Source of the DNA: Lichina pygmaea
Taxonomy: Eukaryota; Ascomycota; Lichinomycetes; Lichinales; Lichinaceae
Length of the DNA stretch: 64,000 nt
Direction of reading: 5' to 3'
Assembly (NCBI GenBank): GCA_963422465.1
Contig: OY730169.1
Span: 5,456,001-5,520,000, forward strand
Both the position numbers and the translations under genes were made by a program. Under the pieces are notes generated by a model, which was given only the letters and a program-made list of their open reading frames with translations, did not search any database and had not been told where the DNA came from. This document shows positions 1 to 9,644 of the stretch, in pieces (positions within the stretch are counted from its first letter, which is position 1; every line of letters begins with the position of its first letter).

Positions 1-1590
1 TATAGTGAAGACCAGGAGACACAAAAAGAGAGACTTCCTCCTGGTGCACGCCATGTGCTGTGGTCATGATTGTCTTGGCAAGATGTGTGGTTTGCGACGT
101 CTTGCCATCAAACAATCACAATGTGCGTGGGTAGGGGAGAGGTTCTTGGTGAAGAGATTGCGCAAAGAAAGCACCAATGCAGCCAAATGCTGAACAGCCA
201 GAGTCAATAAAAGTATTGCACTTGAATTTCCCATCTAGGATACAAGGAAGAAACAAGCACTTGCTGTCCAACTGCTGGTCTGGAGACAGATAGCCAACAT
301 GGAGATCCTTTTCATGTCCTTGGGCACAACGATGACCAAGGACTACTTGTTTTCCGACTCTGGAGTAGTCTCAACAGTGGCAGACTTGGTGGTGGTTGTG
401 GTGGTGGCAACAACAGGCATGCTTTTCACTGGACAGAAGGTTGAGACATGACCTTGGTTCCCACAGTAGAAGCAGAGGCCTTTGCTTCAGTGATGTTCTT
501 GCTCTTCTGGCATCAGCTTAGAGTGGCTGAGATCCATGGTAGGACTTGGTGGCTGTGGCGTGAAGGCTGGCTTGATGAACCCTGGACACAGAACTGAAGC
601 GCCTGACTGTGGAACTGAGGCTTGGGTGGGAGGTGCTTGACGTGGATGGTGAGAGTTGGCAGAAGTGGCACGCAACTGGTTGTCCTGCAGCTGGCATTCC
701 TCAACAAGCTTCTGATAGCTGATGTCCTTGAGGTTGATGCTGACAAGCTGCTTGGCAAGCTCTTCAGAGACAGTGCATTGAAGATGGCACTTCAAGGCCT
801 TGTTGTTGAAGCCTGTGCATGGAGCATACTGATTGAACTCTGTGAAGAACTCAGCAAAGGAACAGTTGGCCTGACACAAGGTGATGAGCTTCCTCTGAGC
901 TAGGAACTCTGGGTCTGGGTCGGAGGTGTTCCGGAGATCTTGGATGATGTTGTGCCAGTCAATGTACTGGCCAGCCGTGATCTTAGCTGAGATGTAGGAC
1001 TGCGCAGTGCCAGTCGTGCGTGAAAAGACGTACGCAATCTGCGATGTTTCTGTGGGGTACCAGTCAGTGTTGAGTGTCATCTTGAGTGACAGTGACATGA
1101 TGAAGCTCTCAAGCTTCTCATACATGATTTCCGTGTTTCCACCATCACCACTGAAGATCTCTGGGTCAGCAGTGCATTCAGACTTGGACTTGGGAGTGGT
1201 GTTGGTAGCTTGAATTCACATGAACTCTGCAAACATGTTGTGAAGGAACTTGTCATTTCCAGCAACTGGCATAGCTTGGTCTGGTTGTTGAGACATGACA
1301 AGAACGTGAACATGGCTTGGTGAAGTGTGTTATAGTTGGGTAGGTCTTTTGTAGTGTGACAAGGCAATAGCAGAGCAGAACTCAAGCCTAACTGATTCAG
1401 TAACCTTGACCTGACTTGGCTTGAGACTTGAGACTTGGATTGATGTACAAGATGAAAGACAAGGAAGGAAGAAAAAGAGAAAAGAAGAAGAGAAGAAGCT
1501 GGGGGAGCAGGAGAAGTTCTTATAGGCAGGGGATCAGGCAACAGTGGAGCAAGTAGGCAACAGTGCAGATGGAACTTCCCGGCAAGGTGC
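1..1590 (-). mobile_element. LTR retrotransposon fragment D (5' part: leader/LTR, gag, protease)
   Basis: Fossil fragment of an LTR retrotransposon read on the minus strand and leaving the window at its left edge. Visible parts: a TATA-bearing leader or 5' LTR (TATAAGAA near 1517-1524), a gag start near 1295, a Gag body over about 490-1295, a CCHC zinc knuckle (CFYCGNQGHVSTFC) near 430-475, and an aspartic protease motif (FIDSGCSAFG) near 175-215. The Gag segment around SYQKLVEECQLQDNQLRA resembles fungal Ty3/gypsy Gag. The copy is broken in at least two places. It seems to sit inside the gag remnant that follows it. Exact LTR borders were not resolved. Confidence 0.65.
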
Positions 1591-2075
1591 GTGACTTGTG
1601 CCAGATATGCAACTGGGCCAGAACTGTGACAAGCTGAGCCTCTCCTGGTGGGTCCTCCAGCTTGATGACATTCCAGTCTCTGTCAAGTGTATTAAGTTGC
1701 CGTCGGTGCACCTTGTTCTTTGAACAACAGTCTTTCGCCATGTAGCCTAGCTTGCCACAGGCATAGCACTTCAGTGCTTTCCTTTTTTTGTTGTTCCTTC
1801 TCTTTGTGAACCTTCCCCTGTGGTGGACTGCATCCAGTTCCATGGGTGCATAGCCATATGGGTCATGTGGTGGTGCCTTGTTAGGCAGCTTGTAGTGGTT
1901 GCTCACATGCCATGCGGGGCAGCTGTATCCTCTGTCGTGGTGTTTCTCCATCGCTTGCTTGAATAGCTTGTCATCAATATTGATTGCTTGTGTGATGAGC
2001 TTGTCCAGTGTGTTGACCACTTGTCCGTCGAAGGTGATTTTGTCCTTCATGTTTTCTTTGAGTCCACGTCAGTAC
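1591..2075 (-). mobile_element. Ty3/gypsy gag remnant E
   Basis: Fossil piece of a second Ty3/gypsy family, minus strand. It holds the end of Gag: an IDDKLFKQAMEK stretch and a PMELDA stretch, both with counterparts in the Gag of elements A-C, then a degenerate zinc knuckle (CYACGKLGYMAKDC) near 1730-1775. It is cut on the left by fragment D and on the right by the 3' end of the LINE. It is broken and only about 0.5 kb long. Confidence 0.6.
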
Positions 2076-2401
2076 ATTTTTTTTATTTTATTTGATTCTT
2101 ACACTGGTAGTAGCTTTACAGCCATGCAGATCTTCTAGCTAATAGTGAACTCCTTCAGAAAACCTTTGAAGGGATAAAAACTGAAGGCAGGGTGTGACTA
2201 GGGAATGTAACAAAAGGAATCTTGAAGTTTCTGGTAAGAGAAGAGAATCTAGGTATTGGATTGGGAATAGTGGAGTTTGAAAGCTAGATTAAACTGGTTT
2301 AGTCTTTTCAAAGACATAAACCAGTACAAGAACTTCTGTAGTAGCTCTGGGTTTGAAATAATAGTGGTGAAGTCTTGGGGATTAAAAGAGACTTGTTGTC
2401 T

Positions 2402-5400
2402 TTATCTTGAATAAAGAGAGCATGAAGAGGTGATATGTTTTGCAGTTTCTTCTACTTGGCCACACACACATAGTGGGGTAGGGAAGTCAGGAGCTCCAGC
2501 TCTGAAAAGAAAACTTGCCAGACCAATTCTTCCAGTCCTGATTTGCAGTAGCAGACTTGCCTCAGCTTTCTGTAACTCTTTGTAGAGCTTCAGATTGTTT
2601 TTGTGTGGCTTTTGACAGAAAGTCTGCCAGCCTGGATAGCTTCTTCTTTTCTTCTCTTCCCATTGGTCTTCCCACTCTTTAGTAAAGAGCTTTTGTAGTT
2701 CTTTCTTTGAACTAGCCTGGTTAGTAGTTATTTGACTTAACCAAGTGAATTTCCACTTAGGAGAGATAGTTGAGGATTCCTTTAAAGGTTTCTTCAAGAG
2801 AGAGGCATAGCTGGAAATAGTGGAAAAGATACTGTCAAGAAAGTATTTGAGAGGGGAGTTTTGAATAGAAGAAAGAAAACAGGCAGTGCGAAATTTAAAG
2901 TATAGGTCTAGAGGTAGAAGAAAAAGCTCACTCTCTAATAGAAAAGAAGGAGTGGCTTTGAAGGCACCCCCAATAAGTCTTAGGCATCTGTTTTGAAATG
3001 AAACAAGAGAAGAGATATTGGAGGATTTTCTTAGAGGGTTAAACCAGATCCCCACTGCATAGCTCAGTAGAGATCTCAGTATAGCAGTGTACACCAGACG
3101 TGATGTGTGAACTGGAAAGCCCCAAGTAGAATAGGAAGTTCTAGAAAGAGAAGAGAGTGCTTTCTGTGCTTTTTGAAGAATAATCCTCTGGTGTTTGTGC
3201 CAGTGGAGCTTTGCATCTAGGTACACTCCAAGTACTCGCACTTCTTCTTTTGGTTTGAGAATCACATTCCCCAGTCTGAGCTTGAGCTGAAGATTGTCTG
3301 ATCTTCTTCTGGAAAAATGAAGTATTTCATATTTCTCAGAAGAGAAGACTATTCCATGTCTTGCAGCCCATGATAGACATTTGAGGTGTGTGTTCTTTAA
3401 CTTCAGAAGGTTACTTTTCAAGGAGTGACCAAAAGCAAGCAGATTTGTATCATCTGCAAACCCCAGGGCAGATACACCAGAAGAGGGAGTATGCACAGTC
3501 TCATGCAATTCAGAAATGTAGAATAGAAAAAGAATAGGGGATAATAGAGAACCTTGAGGAACTCCACAATGAATAGGAATTGAACAAGACTCAGAATCAT
3601 CAAAGACAAGAGTGGTAGAGCGCTTATCACAGAAGGAGTAGATCCAGGAAGCTAGCCAGGCAGGTATTCCTTTTCTTTTCAGAATTTGCTGTAGTATCTT
3701 GGGGAGAACTCTGTCATAGGCTCCTGAGATATCCAGTGAGAGTAGGGATGCAACCATGCCTTCCTTCCAGACTTTTTCCACTTGGGAGGTTAGAAGGAAA
3801 AGTGCTGCTTCTGTGGATCTTCCTTTCCTAAAGCCCATCTGGATATCTGGCAATAGTCCAGCTTCTTCTGCTATCTTGCTTAGTCTGGCTGCAGCAATAG
3901 CTTCCATCAGCTTGCCTGTTGTGTTTAGCAGAGCTATAGGGCGCCAGGCTTTAGCTTGATTGTAGGTTCCCTTGCCAGATTTCCTCAAGCAGACTGTTTT
4001 TGCACTCTTAAATCTTTCAGGGAAGTACTCCAGTTTCCAGCATGTTGAAGTCAGAATAGCTAGAGCTTGGCAGAACCTAGGCCCCAGAGCTCTCAGAAAT
4101 CCATTTGGCAGCTTATCTCTCCCTCCTGCTGTGAAAGGTTTCTTCTTGGCCAGAATTTGCTCCACTTCTTCACATGTTACCTCCTGGGAGAGCTGTATCT
4201 CAGAGATAGTCTGGGAGCTTTCTGAGCCTGGTTCTGGAACTAGAGCTTTTGGAAAGAACTGCTGTGAGAAGGCTTTAGTCTTTTCCTCAAAGGTTTTGGC
4301 TATTCCTTCTTGTGTTTCCAGGTCAGGAACCAGAGGAAGATCAGGAGTCTTGTTGGCTTTGGACCTTCCCCACTTTGCAAGCTTCCAGAACTTTGAAGAG
4401 CTGGCCAGCTCATGGATTTGGTGTCTGAAAGTGTTCTGTTTTCCATCTCTGACTGCCTTTTTCTTGAGCTTAGTTGCTTGCTCAAGTTCCTCTTGACTTG
4501 CTTGTCTTTTTTGCACTTTTCTTCTTACTCTTCTTTCCTCTTTAACCTTGTTTTGGATCTCTTGATTCCACCAGGGGACTGAGTGGCCAGATTGCTTCTG
4601 GAGCTGTGTGGATTTGCTTGCTATTTCTTGGAGAAAGTTGTCAAGATACTCCAAGTACTCATCCACTTCATATTTGTCTTGGAAGTGGAAGGGCAGGTGT
4701 AGCTTCTCACACTCTACTCTTGCAAGGTTTGAGTCCAGTGTTCTCCAGTTTCTTTCTGGTTTCCAGATTTTCCTTGGAGGATCCAGGTCCAGGCAGGTTA
4801 GTACAGGTCTGTGGTCAGACCCATGAAAGAACTGAAGAGCCACTTTGGAGAAAATCAGAGAGTTAGAAAGAGAAGAAGAAATAAAAAACAGATCAATAGC
4901 AGAACATGGTTTTTCAGAAAGAGATCCTGCTCTGGTAGGGGTGAAAGGTGCAATAGCTAAATCCAGATTTAAATCTTTCATTAGGTCTTGAAACTTGTTT
5001 GCAGTCTCAGAGTACAGTCTTCTTTTCTTTGACCAGTCTGGGTGGTGAAGATTTGAGTCTGTGAGAAGAATATGTTGTCCTTGTTTTTGTAAAGCATTTT
5101 GGAGTAAACAGAGAAGAGCTTCTGATGCCTGTGTAGTTTTCTTGACTTGATGGGGTGAAGTAGAGATTATGTACCCAAAGAGAAGTAGGAGAGTTTTCCA
5201 AGTAGATTTCAAGAGAAACAAAGTCTTTATTCCAGAAGGTAGGATGAAGAGAAAAGAGTTTCAGATTTTTATTAATAAGAAAAAGTGTTCTGCCAATCTC
5301 TGAACAGTAGAGAGGAAGAAAGGAAGAGAAAACAGTTGAAGTGCTTGTTTCTAGGTGAGGGTTTTTCCAGGGCTCTTGAAGTGCAATAATGTCCACCTCT

Positions 5401-5489
5401 TGGAGAGCTGAGGTTGCTAGCAGTAGCTCTTGGACTGATTGGCTTTTTTGCACATTATACTGGAGAAGTGTCAGCTTTGTGTCTTTCAT
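2402..5489 (-). pseudogene. LINE ORF2: endonuclease-reverse transcriptase, frameshifted
   Basis: Encodes the LINE polyprotein for target-primed reverse transcription. The N-terminal part is an APE-type endonuclease: LLQYNVQKSQ and LQEPW near the start, then DSNLHHPDW and GSDHRPVL. A reverse transcriptase follows, with GFRKGRSTEAA, LDISGAYDRV, GVPQGSLLSP and the catalytic FADD box (GFADDTNLLAFG). The C-terminus has a Cys/His motif (CVCGQ...H...C), and I see no RNase H domain. The endonuclease runs from one frame into another near 5150-5160, so this copy is frameshifted. It also ends early at 2402-2404 with TAA where the second copy reads CAA, which then continues about 46 codons. The start at 5489 (MKDTKLTLLQYNVQ) is the first Met before the endonuclease motif. 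Confidence 0.85.
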
Positions 5490-5596
5490 GCAGACATCTC
5501 AGCATCAAAGATCTTGAAGGAGTTAGCTGGTAGCTTTCCTCCAGAGTTGGCTGATCTTGAAGAAAGAATTTGCACTTCTGGGAGTGCACCTCTGAG

Positions 5597-6877
5597 TCAC
5601 TCTGAGCTTCTGCTTGGCTCAGCTGTTTTATGTTTTTTCCCTCCTGGTAGAGACTGAGAGAGAGGGAAAGACATAACTGGGGGGGGTTGTAGAGCTGGAA
5701 CAGAGGTAGCTGTTGGGATCTCATATTTTCCTGGGTGTGTGTTCCATGCTTCTCTTGTCTTCTTGGCTGCTTCCTGGCGTGCTGGACAGACACTGGCCCA
5801 GGCTGGGTGAGCTCCTCTGCAGTTGCAGCATTTTGGCTTGAGAAGCTGTTCAGGAACTTGGCAGGCTCTCCTTTCATGCTGGCCTCCACAGGCACCACAC
5901 ACAGCTTTGTTCTTGCAGAAGCGTGCTTGGTGCCCATAGCCAAAGCACTTGAAACATTGTGCAATGACTGTGTCTGCCAGGAAAGGTTCTGCTTCATGCA
6001 TCCTGTGCCCCAGCACTAGCCCACTCTCAATCAAAAGATTGGCTTGTTCAGGGGTAGCCAGATCCAGGTGGAGAGAGGTAACTGGCTTCTTTTGAGCTAT
6101 AGCCTTCTTAGACCAGTAGGCTCTCAGGATGGTGATTTGTTTGCTCAGAGATGGGTTGCTGTTCTGGATTATCTGGCAGGTTTTCTCCAGGTCTTCAGGT
6201 TGGATATCTTCTGTTCTGACTCCATGGATCAGAACTGGGAATCTCTTGGACTGGATGGTTGCTTCCTTTGTGAAGATAGCTGATACCCAGGCAGAGTTTT
6301 TCTCTAGGAAGACTTTAGTCTCTTGGCTTTCTGTGTTAATAAGGATATCCCCTGAAGGAAGTTTCCTTACTGCTCTGACCTGCTTGTTGTAGGGGCTGGG
6401 TAGTCTGTCTTGAAGAGCCTGGAAAAGCTGGATGTGAGTTCTATTAGCCATGTCAGGTGGCTGGATACCAGGATGTACAAGAACTTCTTTGAGAATTCTT
6501 GCAGGTAGAGGGATTTGCGCTGGAATGGATTTTTGGACAGCCTGGGCATATGATGGCTTGGCTTCTTGTTTGTCCAGCCGCTTGTTGATATTCTCCAGCT
6601 CCTGGAAGATTCTGTTGGTGAGGCCAGTAGAGCTAGACTGGGCTTCTGTAGAGAAGAAGTTCTTTTTGATATTTTCCCAGCTTTTCAGAATAGATTCTGG
6701 GACTGGTTGGGTTTTGATCCAGGAGTCTACTAGTTTGTAGTCATTCTGGGGAGCTGGTTGGAGGGTAGGAGAGCTGGACTGGGTGCTAGGCAGACTGGAA
6801 GCTGGTTGGGAGAGTATAGCTGGTGTAGCTCTGGTGTTACTTTCTGAAGAGGTGGGTTTTTTCTTCTTGGGAGCCAT
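5597..6877 (-). CDS. LINE ORF1: zinc-knuckle nucleic-acid-binding protein
   Basis: An intact 426-residue ORF1 protein. Such proteins coat LINE RNA and act as chaperones in the retrotransposition particle. The N-terminus is basic and Ser/Pro/Gln-rich (MAPKKKKPTSS). A SYAQAVQ motif near residue 110 is common in I/Tad-like ORF1 proteins. An RRM-like central part follows. Three tandem Cys/His knuckles lie near residues 310-370: CFKCFGYGHQARFC, CGACGGQHERRAC and CCNCRGAHPAWASVC. ORF2 starts about 107 bp further along the same strand. The open frame, next to a frameshifted ORF2, suggests the element died recently or is mobilised in trans. Confidence 0.85.
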   Translation of the reverse strand: MAPKKKKPTSSESNTRATPAILSQPASSLPSTQSSSPTLQPAPQNDYKLVDSWIKTQPVPESILKSWENIKKNFFSTEAQSSSTGLTNRIFQELENINKRLDKQEAKPSYAQAVQKSIPAQIPLPARILKEVLVHPGIQPPDMANRTHIQLFQALQDRLPSPYNKQVRAVRKLPSGDILINTESQETKVFLEKNSAWVSAIFTKEATIQSKRFPVLIHGVRTEDIQPEDLEKTCQIIQNSNPSLSKQITILRAYWSKKAIAQKKPVTSLHLDLATPEQANLLIESGLVLGHRMHEAEPFLADTVIAQCFKCFGYGHQARFCKNKAVCGACGGQHERRACQVPEQLLKPKCCNCRGAHPAWASVCPARQEAAKKTREAWNTHPGKYEIPTATSVPALQPPPVMSFPLSQSLPGGKKHKTAEPSRSSE

Positions 6878-6949
6878 GTTAGAGATTGTTTGGCACTGGT
6901 TTGGTGTTTTCTGTCTGCAGAGTACTGCCAGAAAGAAGAGTCACCTGGT

Positions 6950-7080
6950 TTCCCAGCAGTAATAATCTAGTCCTGGGACCAATCCCCAAGACTAGACTTT
7001 TCTGGGCAGCTTTTTCCAACTAAGCTCTGGGCAAAGCTAGAAGTATTAACCTAGACTAGGGACCAGACCCCCTATCTAGA
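6950..7080 (-). repeat. Two diverged direct repeats in the LINE 5' UTR
   Basis: On the minus strand the untranslated leader holds two related blocks of about 50-70 bp. Each begins AAAGTCTAG, continues with a GG(A/T)CTGGTCCC-like core, and ends with TAGGTTAATACT- or TAGATTATTACT-like sequence. Each also contains a small inverted CTAG palindrome. Tandem leader units often serve as internal promoters in LINEs. The repeat is seen directly; the promoter role is inference. Confidence 0.55.
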
Positions 7081-7159
7081 CTTTCCTTGAGCCAAAGACT
7101 CTGCTAGCTCCAGAGTCAGTCAGACTCTAACCATTCCTCTTATCCTGAGACTCTTTTGT

Positions 7160-7190
7160 GATCACATGATAGTTGATATCAGGTGGTGAG
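7160..7190. repeat. Left terminal inverted repeat of the Fot1/pogo element
   Basis: Begins GATCACATGATAGTTGATAT and continues CAGGTGGTGAG. It matches the reverse complement of 30816-30846 at about 25 of 31 positions, with mismatches almost all transitions. Confidence 0.75.
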
Positions 7191-7211
7191 TGATAAATGC
7201 AGTTTTCAACC

Positions 7212-8516
7212 CTCTTTTTCAAATCACCATGGAGAAGCCGTACAACAACTGAATAAGCGATGCTCTTGCAGAGCTTAATCTAGAAGACCAAATCAACTAT
7301 TCTGCCACTGCTTCAAGGTACAATGTCAGCTGCCAGACACTTTCTTGATGGCACAAAGGAAAAAGCATGTCCCACAAGGTGGTCAATACAACAGTCTGAC
7401 AAGCACTTTCCAGAATCCAAGAAGCAAAGCTAGTGGAGTGCATTAGTGCCCATAGCATTCAGGGATGGCCAATAACCCCCCAGGTTGTCTGGGACCTAGC
7501 AGAGTGTATTGCTGGAAGGCTGCTAGAAGAGTGCTGGACTTGACACTTTGTACAACACTATTCTGATGAGCTTAAGAGTGTCTTCCTTAAGCCAATTGAC
7601 AAGCAATACAAATAGGCTGAGTCTGTAGTCTATATCAAAGCTTTCTATCAGCTGGTAACATTATCTATAGTCTTATTTATGAATAATATACTAAATTTTG
7701 TCTAGTTGTCAGACACTGTTGAGAAATACCAGATCACAGCAGACAACATCTACAATGTTAATAAGAAAGACTTTATGATTAGTCAAGGACATGCCTCCCA
7801 ACAAATTATCAACAAGAAAGCCCACAAAGCTGGCAAAATCCTCAGTGCTAATCAAGATGGGAGCTGGGAGTTTGTGACTCTTCTGGCATGTATCCAAGCA
7901 ACTGGATCATATATCCCACCAACACTGATCTACCAGGGTCAGTCGCATGATCTTCTGGATACATGGGTGGAGAGTCTGAACAACACAGAGGTGTACCTTG
8001 CTGTCTCTGAGAAGGGGTGGACTAACAATAAGCTTGGTCTTCAATAGTTAGAGAAAGTTTTTGATAAGTGTACTAAAGCTAAGGTAGGGTGGAGCTGTCA
8101 TTATCTTCTTATTGTTGATAGTCATCCTAGTCATGTTAATCTACCTTTCCTAGAATACACCTATTCTCATAGTATTATTGTTCTTGTTTTCCCCCCTCAC
8201 ACTACACATCATCTACAGTCTCTTGATATTGGTTTTTTCTCTCCTTTGGCAAAGTGCTATTCCCAAGAACTTGATATTGTGATGCGCAATAGTCTTGGTA
8301 TCACATCAATCACCAAGCAGATCTTCTGGTCCTTATTCTATTCTGCTTGGCAGAAAAGTTTCACAACTGAGAATATCCAGTCAGCCTTCAAAGTGACTGG
8401 TATCTTTCCTATCAACTCTTCTTATGTTCTTGATACTCTGAATCCTCCCCAAACACCCCAAAGATCTGCCCCAGTACAAGCTAAAACTCCTGTCACTTTT
8501 ATTTCTTTTTGTTATA
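7212..8516 (+). pseudogene. Fot1/pogo transposase, N-terminal and catalytic part
   Basis: Decayed transposase that would cut and paste the element. The N-terminal helix-turn-helix region runs from the ATG near 7212 (MEKPYNN, then a TGA). In-frame TGA codons interrupt the first 450 bp, where family members often have CGA arginine. The DDE domain covers about 7706-8250. The usual NMDE-type first catalytic site reads IYNVNKKDF, so the first Asp appears replaced by Asn. The second Asp (LLIVDSHPSH) and third Asp (LQSLDIGFFSPL) remain. A further stop lies at 8045-8047. The C-terminal end resumes beyond the inserted chromovirus at 30070. The changes fit C-to-T and G-to-A decay. Confidence 0.8.
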
Positions 8517-9011
8517 TGTTAAAGGCCGGGCCGGGTTCACACAGAAACCAGTACAGTCTGTTGCTTCGCAGGGTGGATTCTAGACAGGGACTTGATAGAG
8601 AAATAGACAGATAAGTAACTCTCTCTGTACTATTGTCTCAGTACAATGTGTGCGTGTTGTGTTCAGCCTGGAGAGCTAATCTCTCCAGACTCTTGGGGTG
8701 GTCTTTATACAGATGCCCTAGGGGGGGGGTCTCCTCCAAGGGGTATCATCCTTTTGCGTGGACAAGCTCCTCGCTTAGCTCCTGCTTGTCCACCGGACGA
8801 GCTCCTCGCTTAGCTCCTGCTTGTCCACTGGACGAGCTCCTCGCTTAGCTCCTGCTTGTCCACCGGACAAGCTCCTCACTTAGCTCTTGCTTGTCCACCG
8901 GACAAGCTCCTCACTTAGCTCTTGCTTGTCCACCGGATCAGTCAGATGTTGTTCTGTATGACTAACACTTCTCCCTCACTTACCTAGACTGTTCCAGCCT
9001 AGGCCTTAACA
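8517..9011 (-). repeat. 3' LTR of chromovirus C (495 bp)
   Basis: Begins TGTTAAAGGCC and ends GGCCTTAACA as read on the plus strand, so the ends form a short inverted repeat. It contains five copies of a 35-bp unit (about 8758-8938), each nearly palindromic (GGACGAGC...GCTCGTCC). The 5' LTR of the same element has three copies, which explains the 70-bp length difference. Compared with the 5' LTR, most CpG positions here read TG or CA. Confidence 0.85.
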
Positions 9012-9071
9012 CTATCCTCTCCCTCCAAGAGTTCTGTCCCCAGATCCTTTTCTCCCTGCTCCTCTTTTGTC

Positions 9072-9644
9072 ATGAACCAAGATCAGACAACTTGTACTTG
9101 TCGTCGCAGTTCTCTCTCTTGTTGCATTGGCAAAATAGGCAAGGAATCAAAAATCACATGCAGTGCTTGTTGTTGTGACCACGCTAAGTGTGTCGTGAGT
9201 TCCGCATCATCTTTTTGCTGTCGGTGCATCAAGAAAAGTTGTCACTGTGACCTTCATCTCTCAGAATCAGAATGGAAGAAGATGGAACTTGAGTGTGAGC
9301 AGCTTGAGGCTCAGCTGTGGGAGACTGATGACCAATTGTCAAAGTTGCTTCCCTGGCAGATCCACCTCCACTGGCAGCTGGGTCATCTCTCACAGAAGAA
9401 GGCTGATGCCATCTGTCGTGAGCTGTCAGCCATCAAGGATCAAGAGTCTCTTGATGCTCAGGAACAAGAGGCTCTCTGTGTTATCTGCGAACAGAAGGCC
9501 AGTCAGGCTGCTGCTCCGCTGTCCTTTGAGGATGTCTTCTCTTCAGAGACTTTGGCTTCTCTTGAGCTGTTGTCCCTGTCAGACCTGGTCACTGCGGGTT
9601 TGCTTGGTGGTAATCCACCAGCTTCTGGTTCATCACAGAGCTGA
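9072..9644 (+). CDS. Antisense Zn2Cys6 coiled-coil protein of chromovirus C
   Basis: A 190-residue open frame on the strand opposite gag-pol, starting 61 bp inside the 3' LTR. It is homologous to the frames at 12680-13252 and 24070-24600. The six zinc-cluster cysteines at the C-x2-C-x6-C-x8-C-x2-C-x6-C spacing are kept, with extra cysteines where the other copies have arginine. A Glu/Leu-rich helix follows (ESEWKKMELECEQLEAQL). The C-terminus is acidic and Ser/Leu-rich (SLELLSLSDLVTAG). The 3' end runs into the antisense of the chromodomain region. Function is unknown. The cluster is typical of fungal DNA-binding regulators, so a regulatory role is inferred. It is part of a fossil element. 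Confidence 0.7.
   Translation: MNQDQTTCTCRRSSLSCCIGKIGKESKITCSACCCDHAKCVVSSASSFCCRCIKKSCHCDLHLSESEWKKMELECEQLEAQLWETDDQLSKLLPWQIHLHWQLGHLSQKKADAICRELSAIKDQESLDAQEQEALCVICEQKASQAAAPLSFEDVFSSETLASLELLSLSDLVTAGLLGGNPPASGSSQS

Larger units (their letters stand above)
2076..7150 (-). mobile_element. Near-full-length non-LTR retrotransposon (LINE, Tad1/I-like)
   Basis: A two-ORF LINE on the minus strand. The 3' end is an A-rich tail with AAATA-type units, seen on the plus strand as T-rich sequence from about 2076. Next come ORF2 (endonuclease plus reverse transcriptase), ORF1 (nucleic-acid-binding protein with three zinc knuckles), and a 5' UTR of about 0.25 kb with internal repeats. The element is strikingly CpG-poor. 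A second, 5'-truncated copy at 26445-27750 matches positions up to 3370 with only about five or six differences, so the family was active recently. The 5' end is uncertain because the pogo terminal repeat starts at 7160. I found no matching target-site duplication on the two sides (gag remnant E on the left, pogo on the right), so the flanks may have been rearranged. Confidence 0.85.

Noticed and set aside
5-193. 62-codon plus-strand frame at the window start
   Set aside because: It lies opposite the protease region of LTR fragment D; no zinc cluster or other motif, so not comparable to the antisense genes of A-C.
8758-8938. Regular 35-bp direct repeats resembling a CRISPR array
   Set aside because: The units are contiguous with no spacers, lie inside an LTR, and recur in the LTRs of A and C. 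They are a minisatellite in a eukaryotic genome.
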